Source: JAGGSN01 sp965603725 (GTDB taxonomy: Bacteria > Zixibacteria > MSB-5A5 > UBA10806 > 4484-95). Taken from it: DNA of 64,000 bases. Positions within the stretch are counted from its first letter, which is position 1, and each line of letters opens with the position of its first letter. The DNA lies in contig CBFDEC010000015.1 of NCBI GenBank assembly GCA_965603725.1, positions 4,577 through 68,576 on the forward strand, written 5' to 3'. The notes under the pieces were generated by a model that saw only the letters and a list, made by a program, of their open reading frames with translations, had not been told where the DNA came from and searched no databases. Below are positions 53,420 to 63,252 of this stretch, piece by piece. The translations under genes and the position numbers were made by a program.

Positions 53420-55163
53420 TTTCGACTTCACCAACAACTTGTTTCTGGTTTAACTTACTGTCTTCATTATGGCAAACACGCAGCGCTTCTTCGACTGTAG
53501 TGATGCCATTGGCGGCCTTCATAAGGCCATCGTCCCAAAGCGACACCATCCCGGTTTTAATGGCCTGACGTCGGAGTTCGATATGTGAGGCTTTTTGCGT
53601 GATAAGGTCTTTAAGTTCGGGCGTTACAACCATCAGCTCATGAATAGCCGTTCTGCCGGCATAACCCGTCTGGCTGCATCGGGGACAGCCGCTGCCGCGA
53701 TAAAACTTGATATCCCGGCGGTTCCAGCGCCTTTTTAAATCCTCAAAAAAGGATAAATTCGGCAGAGTTTCTTCCTTGCAGTTTTCGCATATAACCCTCA
53801 CCAGACGTTGAGCGAGTACGGCCGTTAATGACGTTGAAACGAGGTATGGTTCGACTCCCATATCGATTAGCCTGCCCGCAGCTACCGGGGCATCGGAAGT
53901 ATGAAGGGTGGCCAGGACCAGATGTCCGGTCAGTGAAGCCCTGATTGATATTTCAGCGGTGGCCAGATCCCGTATTTCACCGACCATCAAAATATCGGGA
54001 TTTTGCCTGACAATAGAGCGCAAGGCATTAGCGAAGACCAGTCCGGCCTTTTCGTTGATCTGGACCTGGTTTAACATGGGAATTTTGTATTCGACCGGGT
54101 CTTCCACGGTAACTATATTTTTTTCCGGTTTATTCAATCTGTTTAAGACTGCGTATAATGTCGAGGTCTTGCCGCTTCCAGTTGGACCTGTTATGAGAAT
54201 CAGCCCATCGGGACGATCGACCGCCTCCAGCCATAACTGGTAATTTTTCTCAGAAAATCCCATCTGCGATAAATCAAGCAAAATATTACTTTTATCAAGA
54301 ATCCTTATTACTGCCTTTTCTCCGAATATTATTGGTAGGGTCGAAACCCTGAAATCTATCTGGCGATTTTTATAACCAATTCTGAACCGGCCATCATGAG
54401 GCACTCGTTTTTCGGAGACATCGATATTGGACATGACCTTGATTCGTGAAATTACCGGCACGTGCACGCTGGCAGGAAGCACGGCAACTTCACACATTAA
54501 GCCATCCACCCTGTATCTTATTCTGAAGTTTTGTTCCCCTGGCTCGAGATGGATATCCGAGGCTTTGCGTTTTATGGCTTTGGCGATGATTACATTTACA
54601 AGCTCGACTACCGGCATATCACTGGTGATCCCCTCGGTGGAGGCAATATCCAGCGCCTGGTTCTCAGCAAATTGACTGGAACTCGTTTCGATTTTATCCA
54701 TGGTCTGACGGCCCATGGTATCGGCGATTGAGTAATATTTATCTATGGCAATTTCAATCTCGCTTCGCGTGGCTACAACCCTTTTTATATCAAGCCTGGT
54801 ATGGTACGCGATTTCATCGAGAGCCACATAATTAAGCGGATCATCCATAGCCAACGTCAGGACATTGCCGACCTTAAATATCGGAATAACAGTATAGCGA
54901 CGCGCTATTTCAGCCGGCAAAACGCTTACTAACCTGGGATCTATTTCAAGGTCGGACAATGACAGCTTGGGAAGATTCAGCTTTTCGGCGATAGCTTCCT
55001 GAAGTCGATCTTCGCTGATATATCCAAGCTTGATAATAATGTCGCCAATACGACCGCCCATCTGCTTTTGATGGTTTAGGGCCGTTTCGAGCTGTTTCTC
55101 TGAAATCAAACCAGATTCAATAAGAACCTGGCCTAATTTTTTATGTTCAATGCTGGCAGGCAT
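53403..55163 (-). CDS. Assembly ATPase, GspE/PilB family
   Basis: Powers pseudopilus or pilus assembly. 586 residues from ATG 55163. MshEN domain at the start (LGQVLIESGLISEKQLETAL, KLGYISEDRLQEAIAEKLNL), which in relatives binds c-di-GMP. Then SDIHLEPGEQNFRIRYRVDG, Walker A GPTGSGKTST, Asp box IVTVEDPVEY, Walker B ILMVGEIRDLATAEIS, His box LTGHLVLATLHTSDAPVA, and zinc site CENC/CPRC (VICENCKEE, GCPRCSQTGY). A retraction ATPase (PilT) is absent here, which fits secretion or a non-retracting pilus. An upstream in-frame ATG at 55202 lacks any ribosome site. First gene of the ten-gene operon. Confidence 0.95.
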   Translation of the reverse strand: MPASIEHKKLGQVLIESGLISEKQLETALNHQKQMGGRIGDIIIKLGYISEDRLQEAIAEKLNLPKLSLSDLEIDPRLVSVLPAEIARRYTVIPIFKVGNVLTLAMDDPLNYVALDEIAYHTRLDIKRVVATRSEIEIAIDKYYSIADTMGRQTMDKIETSSSQFAENQALDIASTEGITSDMPVVELVNVIIAKAIKRKASDIHLEPGEQNFRIRYRVDGLMCEVAVLPASVHVPVISRIKVMSNIDVSEKRVPHDGRFRIGYKNRQIDFRVSTLPIIFGEKAVIRILDKSNILLDLSQMGFSEKNYQLWLEAVDRPDGLILITGPTGSGKTSTLYAVLNRLNKPEKNIVTVEDPVEYKIPMLNQVQINEKAGLVFANALRSIVRQNPDILMVGEIRDLATAEISIRASLTGHLVLATLHTSDAPVAAGRLIDMGVEPYLVSTSLTAVLAQRLVRVICENCKEETLPNLSFFEDLKRRWNRRDIKFYRGSGCPRCSQTGYAGRTAIHELMVVTPELKDLITQKASHIELRRQAIKTGMVSLWDDGLMKAANGITTVEEALRVCHNEDSKLNQKQVVGEVENALDV

Positions 55164-55570
55164 AATATTACCTATAATCGAGGAGGCGCTTGCTGTAATC
55201 ATAATTGGCGTTTCAAGAACCGCAATTAATCACAGTTCCCGCAATTCCCTGACAAGCCAAACACGGTCATACTAAAGGCATTGGCAGTAACAAAACACCG
55301 CCTTCAAGCTGCAGGAATCATCGTTCTCCCAAGGGCCTTGACGGCTACAGCGCTTAGAATATTTTTAAAAGCGCCTCCAAAAATATTATTTACCTTATTA
55401 TAATCGGAATATATATCACCTGATAAACTGAGCGGTATACATATAGATTATTATAGTTATGAAGGGTTTCACAATGAAACCGTGTCTACGTTACCATGCT
55501 TTTTGTTGATTGAAAAGACTGTGTTTTTAAGTCTGTTTACAAAAGAGGCTCATGACATAAAACGCCTGAT
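55164..55570. other. Gene-free spacer upstream of the secretion operon
   Basis: Should contain the operon's promoter on the minus strand, but no TTGAC-N17-TA pattern was found. No open frame of interest. Confidence 0.5.
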
Positions 55571-56353
55571 TCACCTTGTTGTCTCACCGATTTCATCCAG
55601 ATATTTTTCGAGATACTGCAGATCCTGTTCATCGATTTTATTGTCGTCGTTACAGTCGCCTCTTTGAGTCGGCCAGGGAATTTCCATTTTCCCATCAAGA
55701 TACAGCTTTAGACTTTCATGATCCGAGCTGTCTATTTTAAAATCGTTGTTGATATCTCCCGGATATAGAAAATGAACACGGCTGAAATATACTTCATACC
55801 GAAATGTTCTGACGCCCAGAGTGTCGCTTAAGCTTATGCCTTTACTGGGATTATCAAACCCCTCGATAAAAACGTCATAAGTGTGCCCCTTTAATGAATC
55901 ATCAGCCGCAGTTTGGACGTACAACTCGGCTATCAGGCATTGTTTTTCGCAGTGAAGCGGTATATTTGGTCCTCTGCCCAAATCGGAAAATCCCAATATA
56001 CCCTGGCTTGTATAGCCTTGTTTATCCCGGTGTGGTACAGCTTTGGTAATATAAGCGCAATCCCAGCCTTTATCGAATCCTTCCGGGGGGTTATCATTTA
56101 CAAACGGTTTAAATAAATCTCCGCCAAGACGCTTTGATATATATTTATCAGATGATGATAAAGGTATATGCAGAGCGGCCACGTAAACATCAGGATTTGT
56201 TTGAACCCATATTGGCGCAGATTCACGGCTGTCAACTTTAAAGATAAGCGGACTGCCATCCGGCTGGCCAAACCAGATTTTGACATCCGACCCCGTTGAA
56301 ATACTCGTCTCAAACATCACAGCAAATACAACTAAAAGAAAAAAAATTCTCAT
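55571..56353 (-). CDS. Exported protein with two dockerin-type calcium repeats
   Basis: 260 residues. Signal peptide (IFFLLVVFAVMFETSIS), then a beta-rich domain of about 170 residues (VYVAALHIPLSSSDKYISKR, GFDKGWDCAYI), and at the end GDINNDFKIDSSDHESLKLY and GDCNDDNKIDEQDLQYLEKY: two 20-residue loops with Asp, Asn and Asp at the positions that hold calcium in type I dockerins. Dockerins in cellulosomes bind cohesins, but in this group such pairs are common as stand-alone EF-hand tails and no cohesin is nearby. The front domain may be a cohesin-like fold. Single gene. Confidence 0.82.
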   Translation of the reverse strand: MRIFFLLVVFAVMFETSISTGSDVKIWFGQPDGSPLIFKVDSRESAPIWVQTNPDVYVAALHIPLSSSDKYISKRLGGDLFKPFVNDNPPEGFDKGWDCAYITKAVPHRDKQGYTSQGILGFSDLGRGPNIPLHCEKQCLIAELYVQTAADDSLKGHTYDVFIEGFDNPSKGISLSDTLGVRTFRYEVYFSRVHFLYPGDINNDFKIDSSDHESLKLYLDGKMEIPWPTQRGDCNDDNKIDEQDLQYLEKYLDEIGETTR

Positions 56354-56486
56354 CAGTCTTCCCTTTAAACTGAATAATAACTATTATAAAAAGTTTACTT
56401 AAATATTTTTTCATGCGCAACAATTTAATTTTGCGGATGTACCATCGAAAAAACAGCCCCTATCCTGTAAACGGTGATCGCATATT

Positions 56487-56516
56487 GAGAAAAAGGCGGC
56501 CTGAATAGACCGCCTT
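56487..56516 (-). terminator. Rho-independent terminator of the C25 operon
   Basis: On the minus strand AAGGCGG-(10 nt)-CCGCCTT followed by TTTCTC, 33 nt after the C25 stop. Confidence 0.8.
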
Positions 56517-56548
56517 AAAATACATAGCGAGCTCTTCCCTTGCGATGT

Positions 56549-59500
56549 CTATTTCAACATCAGCATTCTTCTGGTTATCTGTTCGGTTGTTGATAACAAA
56601 CGATAGAAATAAATTCCGGAAGCAACATTTTTACCGGAACTATCGGTTCCATTCCAGATTACCGATTTATAGCCAGCTTCCTGGTAATTGTCAAACAGCG
56701 TATTTACTTTTTGGCCAAGGATATTGAATATCTCTAATGTGACATGACCGGCGGCAGGTAGAGTATAATTTAATACAGTATGAGCATTGAATGGGTTGGG
56801 ATAGTTTTGCGAAAGTGAAAAAGCCTCAGGGAGGCCGACCTGGTCTTCGACTCCGGTTATATCGCTATTGGAGCCGGAATCGATATTCGAGACAAGTGAA
56901 ACGGCCTCGTAATCATCGCCGATATAAACAGCAGAGACATAGTAATAATAAATTTTATCGTCAACTGTTGAGTAGTCGTCATAGGAGTTGCCTGTAACCG
57001 GAGTTTCGTTAAGTTTAGTGAATATGCCGTCTTCGAACAGACTGCGGTAAATATCATATCCGGCAATATCGCCATGACTGACTTCTGTCCAGGCGACATG
57101 AACGTGATCGCCGAGCCCCTCGCTTGCCGCCAGATTGGTGGGGATCGGACATTGCTGGAGCGTTGCATCCTGCTCTGTGGTGAATCTATTGGCTAATATT
57201 CCAACATCGCCTATAGTTTGCGGGAACCAGCCGGGTTTGGCGATTGTGAGGTCGACCTGACCTATGGGAACTTCGTACAGCGAATAAATATTTCCCTCAC
57301 TAATAACTGTCCATTGACCTGTTGAGGCTTTCACAACAATATCAGTTGGGATGCCGTTGTTTACCGTTATCGAACCGGATACAGCGCCGCGGCCGGTATT
57401 TGGAGTAATACGATACACTCTACCGTCTGCCAGAGTGGCGCATCCCGAGGTCATGATATTCGAGTAGGATATGGAAAAACCAATGGTTTCTGATGAATCT
57501 TCCCAACCAACGGAGGCATAGTTTTCACCGAAACCGCCATCGGTATTGTTAACATCGTTGAAAACAAACTCGATTACTCCATCGCCGGTAATTGTCTGAT
57601 GATAAGCGGGATCGTAAAGAATGATCTGGAATGTTTCACGGGTATAGCTATTCCAGCGCACCTTTACATTATTCCACTCTATGATGTAGCGATGGTTTTC
57701 GGTATCGCTGTAAGTATAAACATTGTCCGAGATGTATGGCCATAGGTCATCCCAGAAGCCGGCGATCATGCCCTGGGCATATGATGGGTCTGGCAGTGGC
57801 CAGTTGCGGAACGCTACCCACCAGGTGGAGTCCATACATATCCAGCCGTTTGAACAGATAGTTATTCTATCATAGGTGTCGCCGTAATATACAAAATCAA
57901 ACGGCAGATTACGCATAACTTTGTCATCCTCACTTAAATTCAGGCTGACGCCGCCATTACCTCTAATCTCCATCCAGTCATAAGTTGGATGTTCGGGATA
58001 ACTTATATCCATGTTGTCATATGCATAATAACCGTACGCATCGGGTCCGGCGGGGTCGCTGGCAGTAATCGTGCCCACTATCAGGTTGAAATTCGCCTGG
58101 TAAACAGCGCCATCGCCAGATGTAAGATACAGAATAAACGGGACATTTTTTCCCTCAAAAGTTCCGGCATCGACTGTGACGCTAGTCGGTGAACCGCTAT
58201 TGTTGCCGGTTTCGCCGGCAGGAATATCACCAAATTCAGCGGTTGTTAAGTCCACATGAATATAACCATCGGCAGTCTGAAGCGACCCGGTTACATCGTT
58301 AACATCAAGCTGCCCCATGTTGGTGAGCTCAATAGTCAGCTCAGCCGTCTCATCGGGATCAAGCCTGCCGTTATCGCTGATATCAACATCGGTAACAGCA
58401 AATCTAGCGGCGGAAACAGGAATATTGACAGCAGATGTCCAGCCGATCGGATTCGAATCTGAAACTACATTGAGTAAAAATGCAGCATTTTCATCATCTG
58501 TAACCGAGGGCTGAATTGTTATCACAAAAACATCATCGGAGGTAGATATCTGTCCCGGTTCAATCGAACCGTAATTGGCCTGGTCATAATGTACGACAGC
58601 AATGCTTTCATCGGCAGAGACTAATTGGGCAACTACATTCTCGGCAGTTGAAACAGAACCATAATTAGTCAATTCGACAGAAAGCTCAATAGTTTCAGTC
58701 GGGCTGGCTAAACCGTCATTGTTGCCCTGCATGTCATCATCCACTGTGAAATCGTTAATTACAACAGTCTCATCAGCCTGATGAAGATTGATAAGGTTGA
58801 TGTATGGGTATAAATCACGTCCGGTAATGGTTAAAGTAAGATCGCCGGTGGTGTCGGTTGGTACGTCAAGTATCGCATAACCGTCGACGTCGGTTTTGGC
58901 TACGGCAAAAAACGATTCATCTTCGCCTTCGCCCATAATCAGAGTGACATAAGCGCCTTCAACCGGATGCAGGTTTGAACCAATCACGCTGACTTCAATA
59001 TTATTAACGCCTTGTTCGATACCGGCAGGGGAGGAGACATTCATCGTTTGTGGGATATTCAAACGCATTTCAAGTTCAGGGTCGCCGAGTCCGTTATAGG
59101 TGTGGAAATATTGCTGAATAGTGCTGTATTCTCTGGGGAAACACTGAAACTGGTTCAATTTAGCAGCAATTACCGCAGCCCCGAAATGGTAAATTCCCTC
59201 CACCAGAAGGCCGTGATAAAAGCCGATAGTAATAGGGTTGTTCCATCGGGTATGAGTGCCTCCATCAGTACAGCCGAAAAATGCAGGCCCGCCTCTGGGA
59301 GCCGAGGAAGAACCCATTCTTATCCATACCTCGCCAAAACATGGATCTGTATATGATCCGAAATTGCCGGTACCACAAACTATGGATGTCAAAATACCAG
59401 GTTTGTTAACATTCTGGCACTGGCTCAAAGCGCTGTTGTTATAGGAAGGATCATACCAGCCAGTGGAGCCAGCCCAACCGCGATAGTTAATATAACCTAC

Positions 59501-60871
59501 GCCGGCAGTAATAGGATTGGTTATCATGTAATCGGGTGGATCGTTGCCTCGATCAAAAACGGTATCGACCTGAGTAAAGCCGACCTGATGCAATCTTTCT
59601 TTAGTCCATAAAACTGTCCAAACGCAAGTTTCAGTCTGCTGACCGCCGGCAACCATGATTGCCCGCCGCCAGTAACCTGGATCCGCAAAAACCTCCGGGT
59701 CTTTTTCATATTTCAAGACCTTGGCAATCCAGGCATTGAGCTCGTTTATATTATCCACCGATGCCCGCGCAACAGCGACATCGGGAAAATAGTCATTTCC
59801 CTCAAGAAGTGAATACGGATGATCGGATGCGTAATAACCATAGGGGTAATCGGGTATGACTTCACCGCTATAACTTAAATCTTCATCGCCAATCAGGCAA
59901 ACAAATTCCGGGGGAACTTCCCAGTTGTTATAGGCACTTTGAATATAGCTTTTTAACTGGGCGCTTGTTGGCTTTCCATCCGAGGGGTCAACGTCATGAG
60001 TGGTCGCCAGTACCACGTCATATCCTTTTTGACGTTTCCAGTTGGCGATTTCCTGCATCTCATCAGCCCACATGAAACCGCCGAGATTGGGAGTAATAAT
60101 AAGTAAACCGCCGCGTTTAACTTCAGTTGTGGTAAGAGTACTCATATATTCATCAAAGTTGGCGATGTAAGCTTTATAAAGGGGATAAAACGCTTCAGAG
60201 ATGTAATTATGCCTGATAGTCTTTGGATTAACAACTTCGCCTTCGAAAGAAACATCAACGGAGATGTTCCTGTATATCTTTAACTGACGTGTCGCAGGAT
60301 TATAATGCACCGGGTAAATTGCAACCTGAACCATACGCACATCACGCAGAATAACTGGCGTGTCGGCTTCAGCCAGTATATCGGGATAAAATCGATCCTG
60401 ATTATAAGTGGCCATATCAATTGAGAAGGGTTCGGGATTGGTAAAGCCGCCTTCCGGTTCGGGAATCTGTGCCGGCATGACATCGATATCCTCAATAATC
60501 TCGAAGCTCTCATAGTTGACTGTTACTGTTATTCCGGCCATGTCCGGTATGGCAATCATCGTGGTAAGTGTTGGCAATTCCGGCTGACCAATTTCACCCG
60601 CCATGCCTGCAATCAGATTGTCGCCGCGCGGGAGTTCTACCTGCTGATAATCGCTTCCCCAGAGATTATCAGGGTTAATGCTAACAGCCTCGACATCAAC
60701 ATTGAACTCAACGGCGCTAAGTGAAGACGACTCAATCGCAATCTGCGAGCTATAGTCCTCTAAGTTGTCGGTCAGTCTGACATTGTCAGCGGCATATCCA
60801 TTTGAGCTAACGAATAAGATAACCACCGCAATTGCCAGAACGGATGTAAGGGCTTTAAATCTCGCCAGCAT
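56549..60871 (-). CDS. Gingipain-type C25 protease-like secreted protein with FlgD tail
   Basis: 1440 residues from ATG 60871, which has AGGAGGT before it; the longer frame from 60895 does not. Signal peptide, a gingipain-type propeptide (about 40-230), a C25 catalytic domain (about 235-610: LLIITPNLGGFMWADEMQEI, EFVCLIGDE, YFPDVAVARASV), CARDB-like sandwiches, a carboxypeptidase-like module, fibronectin III, and a FlgD/T9SS tail (LSQNYPNPFNAHTVLNYTLP ... RRMLMLK). The Cys of the active site is kept (SIVCGTGNF, near 498). The His motif is altered: YRGWAGS near 464 where gingipains have YTGHGS. Function as a protease is therefore unproven. Cotranscribed with the LVIVD lipoprotein. Confidence 0.86.
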   Translation of the reverse strand: MLARFKALTSVLAIAVVILFVSSNGYAADNVRLTDNLEDYSSQIAIESSSLSAVEFNVDVEAVSINPDNLWGSDYQQVELPRGDNLIAGMAGEIGQPELPTLTTMIAIPDMAGITVTVNYESFEIIEDIDVMPAQIPEPEGGFTNPEPFSIDMATYNQDRFYPDILAEADTPVILRDVRMVQVAIYPVHYNPATRQLKIYRNISVDVSFEGEVVNPKTIRHNYISEAFYPLYKAYIANFDEYMSTLTTTEVKRGGLLIITPNLGGFMWADEMQEIANWKRQKGYDVVLATTHDVDPSDGKPTSAQLKSYIQSAYNNWEVPPEFVCLIGDEDLSYSGEVIPDYPYGYYASDHPYSLLEGNDYFPDVAVARASVDNINELNAWIAKVLKYEKDPEVFADPGYWRRAIMVAGGQQTETCVWTVLWTKERLHQVGFTQVDTVFDRGNDPPDYMITNPITAGVGYINYRGWAGSTGWYDPSYNNSALSQCQNVNKPGILTSIVCGTGNFGSYTDPCFGEVWIRMGSSSAPRGGPAFFGCTDGGTHTRWNNPITIGFYHGLLVEGIYHFGAAVIAAKLNQFQCFPREYSTIQQYFHTYNGLGDPELEMRLNIPQTMNVSSPAGIEQGVNNIEVSVIGSNLHPVEGAYVTLIMGEGEDESFFAVAKTDVDGYAILDVPTDTTGDLTLTITGRDLYPYINLINLHQADETVVINDFTVDDDMQGNNDGLASPTETIELSVELTNYGSVSTAENVVAQLVSADESIAVVHYDQANYGSIEPGQISTSDDVFVITIQPSVTDDENAAFLLNVVSDSNPIGWTSAVNIPVSAARFAVTDVDISDNGRLDPDETAELTIELTNMGQLDVNDVTGSLQTADGYIHVDLTTAEFGDIPAGETGNNSGSPTSVTVDAGTFEGKNVPFILYLTSGDGAVYQANFNLIVGTITASDPAGPDAYGYYAYDNMDISYPEHPTYDWMEIRGNGGVSLNLSEDDKVMRNLPFDFVYYGDTYDRITICSNGWICMDSTWWVAFRNWPLPDPSYAQGMIAGFWDDLWPYISDNVYTYSDTENHRYIIEWNNVKVRWNSYTRETFQIILYDPAYHQTITGDGVIEFVFNDVNNTDGGFGENYASVGWEDSSETIGFSISYSNIMTSGCATLADGRVYRITPNTGRGAVSGSITVNNGIPTDIVVKASTGQWTVISEGNIYSLYEVPIGQVDLTIAKPGWFPQTIGDVGILANRFTTEQDATLQQCPIPTNLAASEGLGDHVHVAWTEVSHGDIAGYDIYRSLFEDGIFTKLNETPVTGNSYDDYSTVDDKIYYYYVSAVYIGDDYEAVSLVSNIDSGSNSDITGVEDQVGLPEAFSLSQNYPNPFNAHTVLNYTLPAAGHVTLEIFNILGQKVNTLFDNYQEAGYKSVIWNGTDSSGKNVASGIYFYRLLSTTEQITRRMLMLK

Positions 60872-60914
60872 AATACCTCCTGTTAATTTAAACAATTATT
60901 TTCTTCAGATTAAA

Positions 60915-62402
60915 TTATCTTTTTTCAAAAATCATTAAACCGTTGTCTCTATCCGTTATATAAATATAATTCTCATCAGCCCAGACCCCGTAAGCATAGG
61001 GCGTACCATAAGCCGCCAGGAAAACAGGGGCATAAGGATTAGAGACATCTATTACTTTCAACCCTCCGGAACCATCGGCTAAATAGCAGTAATTGCCAAC
61101 GACATGAACGTCTTTGGCTCTGCCGGAGGTGTTTATATTGCTGACTAAAATCGGATCGGCAGTAACTGTTGTATCGGCATGATCAAAAGAGGGAATCGTG
61201 TCCGGCAGGTCGAATATCTGCAGGCCGCCATGGTCGTCGGCAACATAGGCAAATCCATTATCGGCAAAAACCGATAGCGCTATCGACGGAGTATCCTGCG
61301 TCCCTAAAAGATCCGGACACCACAATAACAACGAATCGGCGCCATCGAAAGTATGAGTTTGGGAAATATTTATCCACCACAGACCCGCTTGCGAAACCGC
61401 ACCAAAGACGAACATGCCGGTTTGAGTTTCATAATAAGTGGAATCATTACTGCTGTATTCAACAACAACCGTCATCGAATCGAAACCAACTCCTTTACCG
61501 TCGGAGGGAAGTTCAAATGGAAAGGCATTATAGAGATCACCCAATCTGGGTATGTCGTTATCATATATAATCTGGTTGAAAGTCAATTTTCGTCTTTGTA
61601 ATCCCGAACCGGCAGTGAATACATAAATGGTGTCAAGATAAACAATACCGGTAATATCTTCGATATTCTGATTCCAACCCAGGCTTAGATTCCTAAATGA
61701 ATAAGGATCAAAAGGCAGCCGCGTATCTACGGTCATGATTTTACCATCCATATCAGCGACATAAACTATATCATCGCCCCGTACCTTCCAGACTGATTGG
61801 GCAATGTCGTCATTATAAGTGTCGATGTTGCCGACCATCCATGGCTCGGATGGGTTCGAGACGTTAATTACTGTCAATAACGCATGGCTGTCGGCTATGT
61901 ATGCAATAACGCTGTCCGTTTCCTCCTCTACTACGAAAACATCATAAGCGGTACCCGGGGTTTGAATGACGGACAATAATCCGATGTAATCGGAATTGTC
62001 ATTAATACTGAACGACCAGATCAAAGCCTCCGACCAGTCGCCCCAGATATCATCAGCATTTTTTGCCCTTACCCGCCAGTAATACAGACCATTTTCTTGC
62101 TGAGCGGTATGAGTATAACAAGTGTCGCTGACGGTTCTGGTAAAAACCAGGTCGCTGAAAGCCGCATCACTTGCCAGCTGTACCTGATAAGACGCAGCCT
62201 CGTCCAGAGATTCCCATACTAAGGTGGGAATCGAATCGAATACTGAGCCCGAACTGGGCGGATACAGCAGGGTCACTTTTTCCGTAAGAGGTCTGTATAT
62301 TATTATTTTCTCTTTAGTACAATTTTGAATAAAAAACAAAATAGCAGCCGTTAATAAAAGCATCGGGATCAAAAACCTGCTGGCTCTCAATATATTTTTC
62401 AT
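60915..62402 (-). CDS. LVIVD-repeat lipoprotein with fibronectin-like domain
   Basis: 495 residues from ATG 62402 (GGAG at good spacing). The N-terminal LIPMLLLTAAILFFIQNCTK looks like a lipoprotein signal, with Cys preceded by Asn rather than Gly or Ala. Residues about 35-130 are a fibronectin III-like unit (TLVWESLDEAASYQVQLASD, LYYWRVRAKNADDIWGDWSE). The rest is a propeller of LVIVD units: YIADSHALLTVINVSNPSEP, FAYVADDHGGLQIFDL, YCYLADGSGGLKVIDVSNPY. Such propellers bind proteins or glycans. 43 nt before the C25 gene in the same operon, so it may be a surface partner of that protein. Confidence 0.8.
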   Translation of the reverse strand: MKNILRASRFLIPMLLLTAAILFFIQNCTKEKIIIYRPLTEKVTLLYPPSSGSVFDSIPTLVWESLDEAASYQVQLASDAAFSDLVFTRTVSDTCYTHTAQQENGLYYWRVRAKNADDIWGDWSEALIWSFSINDNSDYIGLLSVIQTPGTAYDVFVVEEETDSVIAYIADSHALLTVINVSNPSEPWMVGNIDTYNDDIAQSVWKVRGDDIVYVADMDGKIMTVDTRLPFDPYSFRNLSLGWNQNIEDITGIVYLDTIYVFTAGSGLQRRKLTFNQIIYDNDIPRLGDLYNAFPFELPSDGKGVGFDSMTVVVEYSSNDSTYYETQTGMFVFGAVSQAGLWWINISQTHTFDGADSLLLWCPDLLGTQDTPSIALSVFADNGFAYVADDHGGLQIFDLPDTIPSFDHADTTVTADPILVSNINTSGRAKDVHVVGNYCYLADGSGGLKVIDVSNPYAPVFLAAYGTPYAYGVWADENYIYITDRDNGLMIFEKR

Positions 62403-62534
62403 TTTCACTCCGAACCCATGAGTAAATTCATATACTAAAAGGGACCTGCCCAAAATACCGCAAATCCCAGTTAACTTTGGTATAAATTATTTATGCTTCT
62501 CTGCCCAGGTACCTGAACGCTAAATCACTTTCTA

Positions 62535-62562
62535 AATATAAACCAGATAAATAGAATGTCAA
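62535..62562 (-). promoter_or_regulatory. Promoter of the LVIVD-C25 operon
   Basis: TTGACA, 16 bases, TATATT on the minus strand. The leader would be about 125 nt. Confidence 0.5.
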
Positions 62563-63252
62563 GAAAAAAACATATTAATTAATACGATTACATAACTCTA
62601 ACCCTCGTTTTAATATGAAGATATGAATCTGTTGAAATGTATTAAGACCATAACCGGCATAATATGAATCTGAACAGGTATAGTAATAATATATTTTGAT
62701 ATTGCAGCAAAATCTAATACCAATTAGGCTCAATATTAAGGCGTGATTTTTTATCAAAGACCCGCTTCGGTATCGAAAGAATGACGAAACAAAGCTATTG
62801 CCAAAGCAACAACACGACATTGGCAGCAATAAAATCAACTTTTTGCAATTATTTTATTGACGGATGTGCTTGTTAGCTTTTATGTTATGTTCGGTAGGGA
62901 TTTTTATATTTTACAAAGAGATTCCACTGAAGGAAAACACGAGCCACAACATCTGCAATAGATTGCACATGCAAATCAGTATATTGGAGGATTTTTCTAA
63001 AAATTTCAAAAAAAACATATGTTAATATGCTATATAACAATAAATTAATAATTATTTTTCATAACATGTTTTTTTTACTAAGATGGCCTATCCTTTGCGC
63101 TCAACATCAATGATTAATGGAAGTATCTGAAATGAAGGTTATAATTATTTAAGCGAATCCTTGAATATAATCTGTTAATAAGCGAAAGGAGGCGATAAGC
63201 TTACAAAAATTAACCTGATAAGCTTTGGAATTTTAACAAGAAAGAGGTGAAA
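62563..63252. other. Long AT-rich spacer before the last gene
   Basis: No gene recognised. A minus-strand frame at 62575-62838 is Tyr- and Ile-rich and unconvincing. Bases 63184-63235 hold AAAGGAGGCGATAAGCTT and a second GATAAGCTTTGG, then the real ribosome site AAAGAGGTG; the twin GATAAGCTT may be part of a leader structure. Confidence 0.4.

Noticed and set aside
55501..55540. AGACT/AGTCT hairpin with T-run after the dockerin gene
   Set aside because: Only a 5-bp stem, too weak to call a terminator.
62575..62838. 87-codon open frame on the minus strand
   Set aside because: Low-complexity Tyr/Ile/Cys-rich composition, no Shine-Dalgarno sequence and no recognisable domain.
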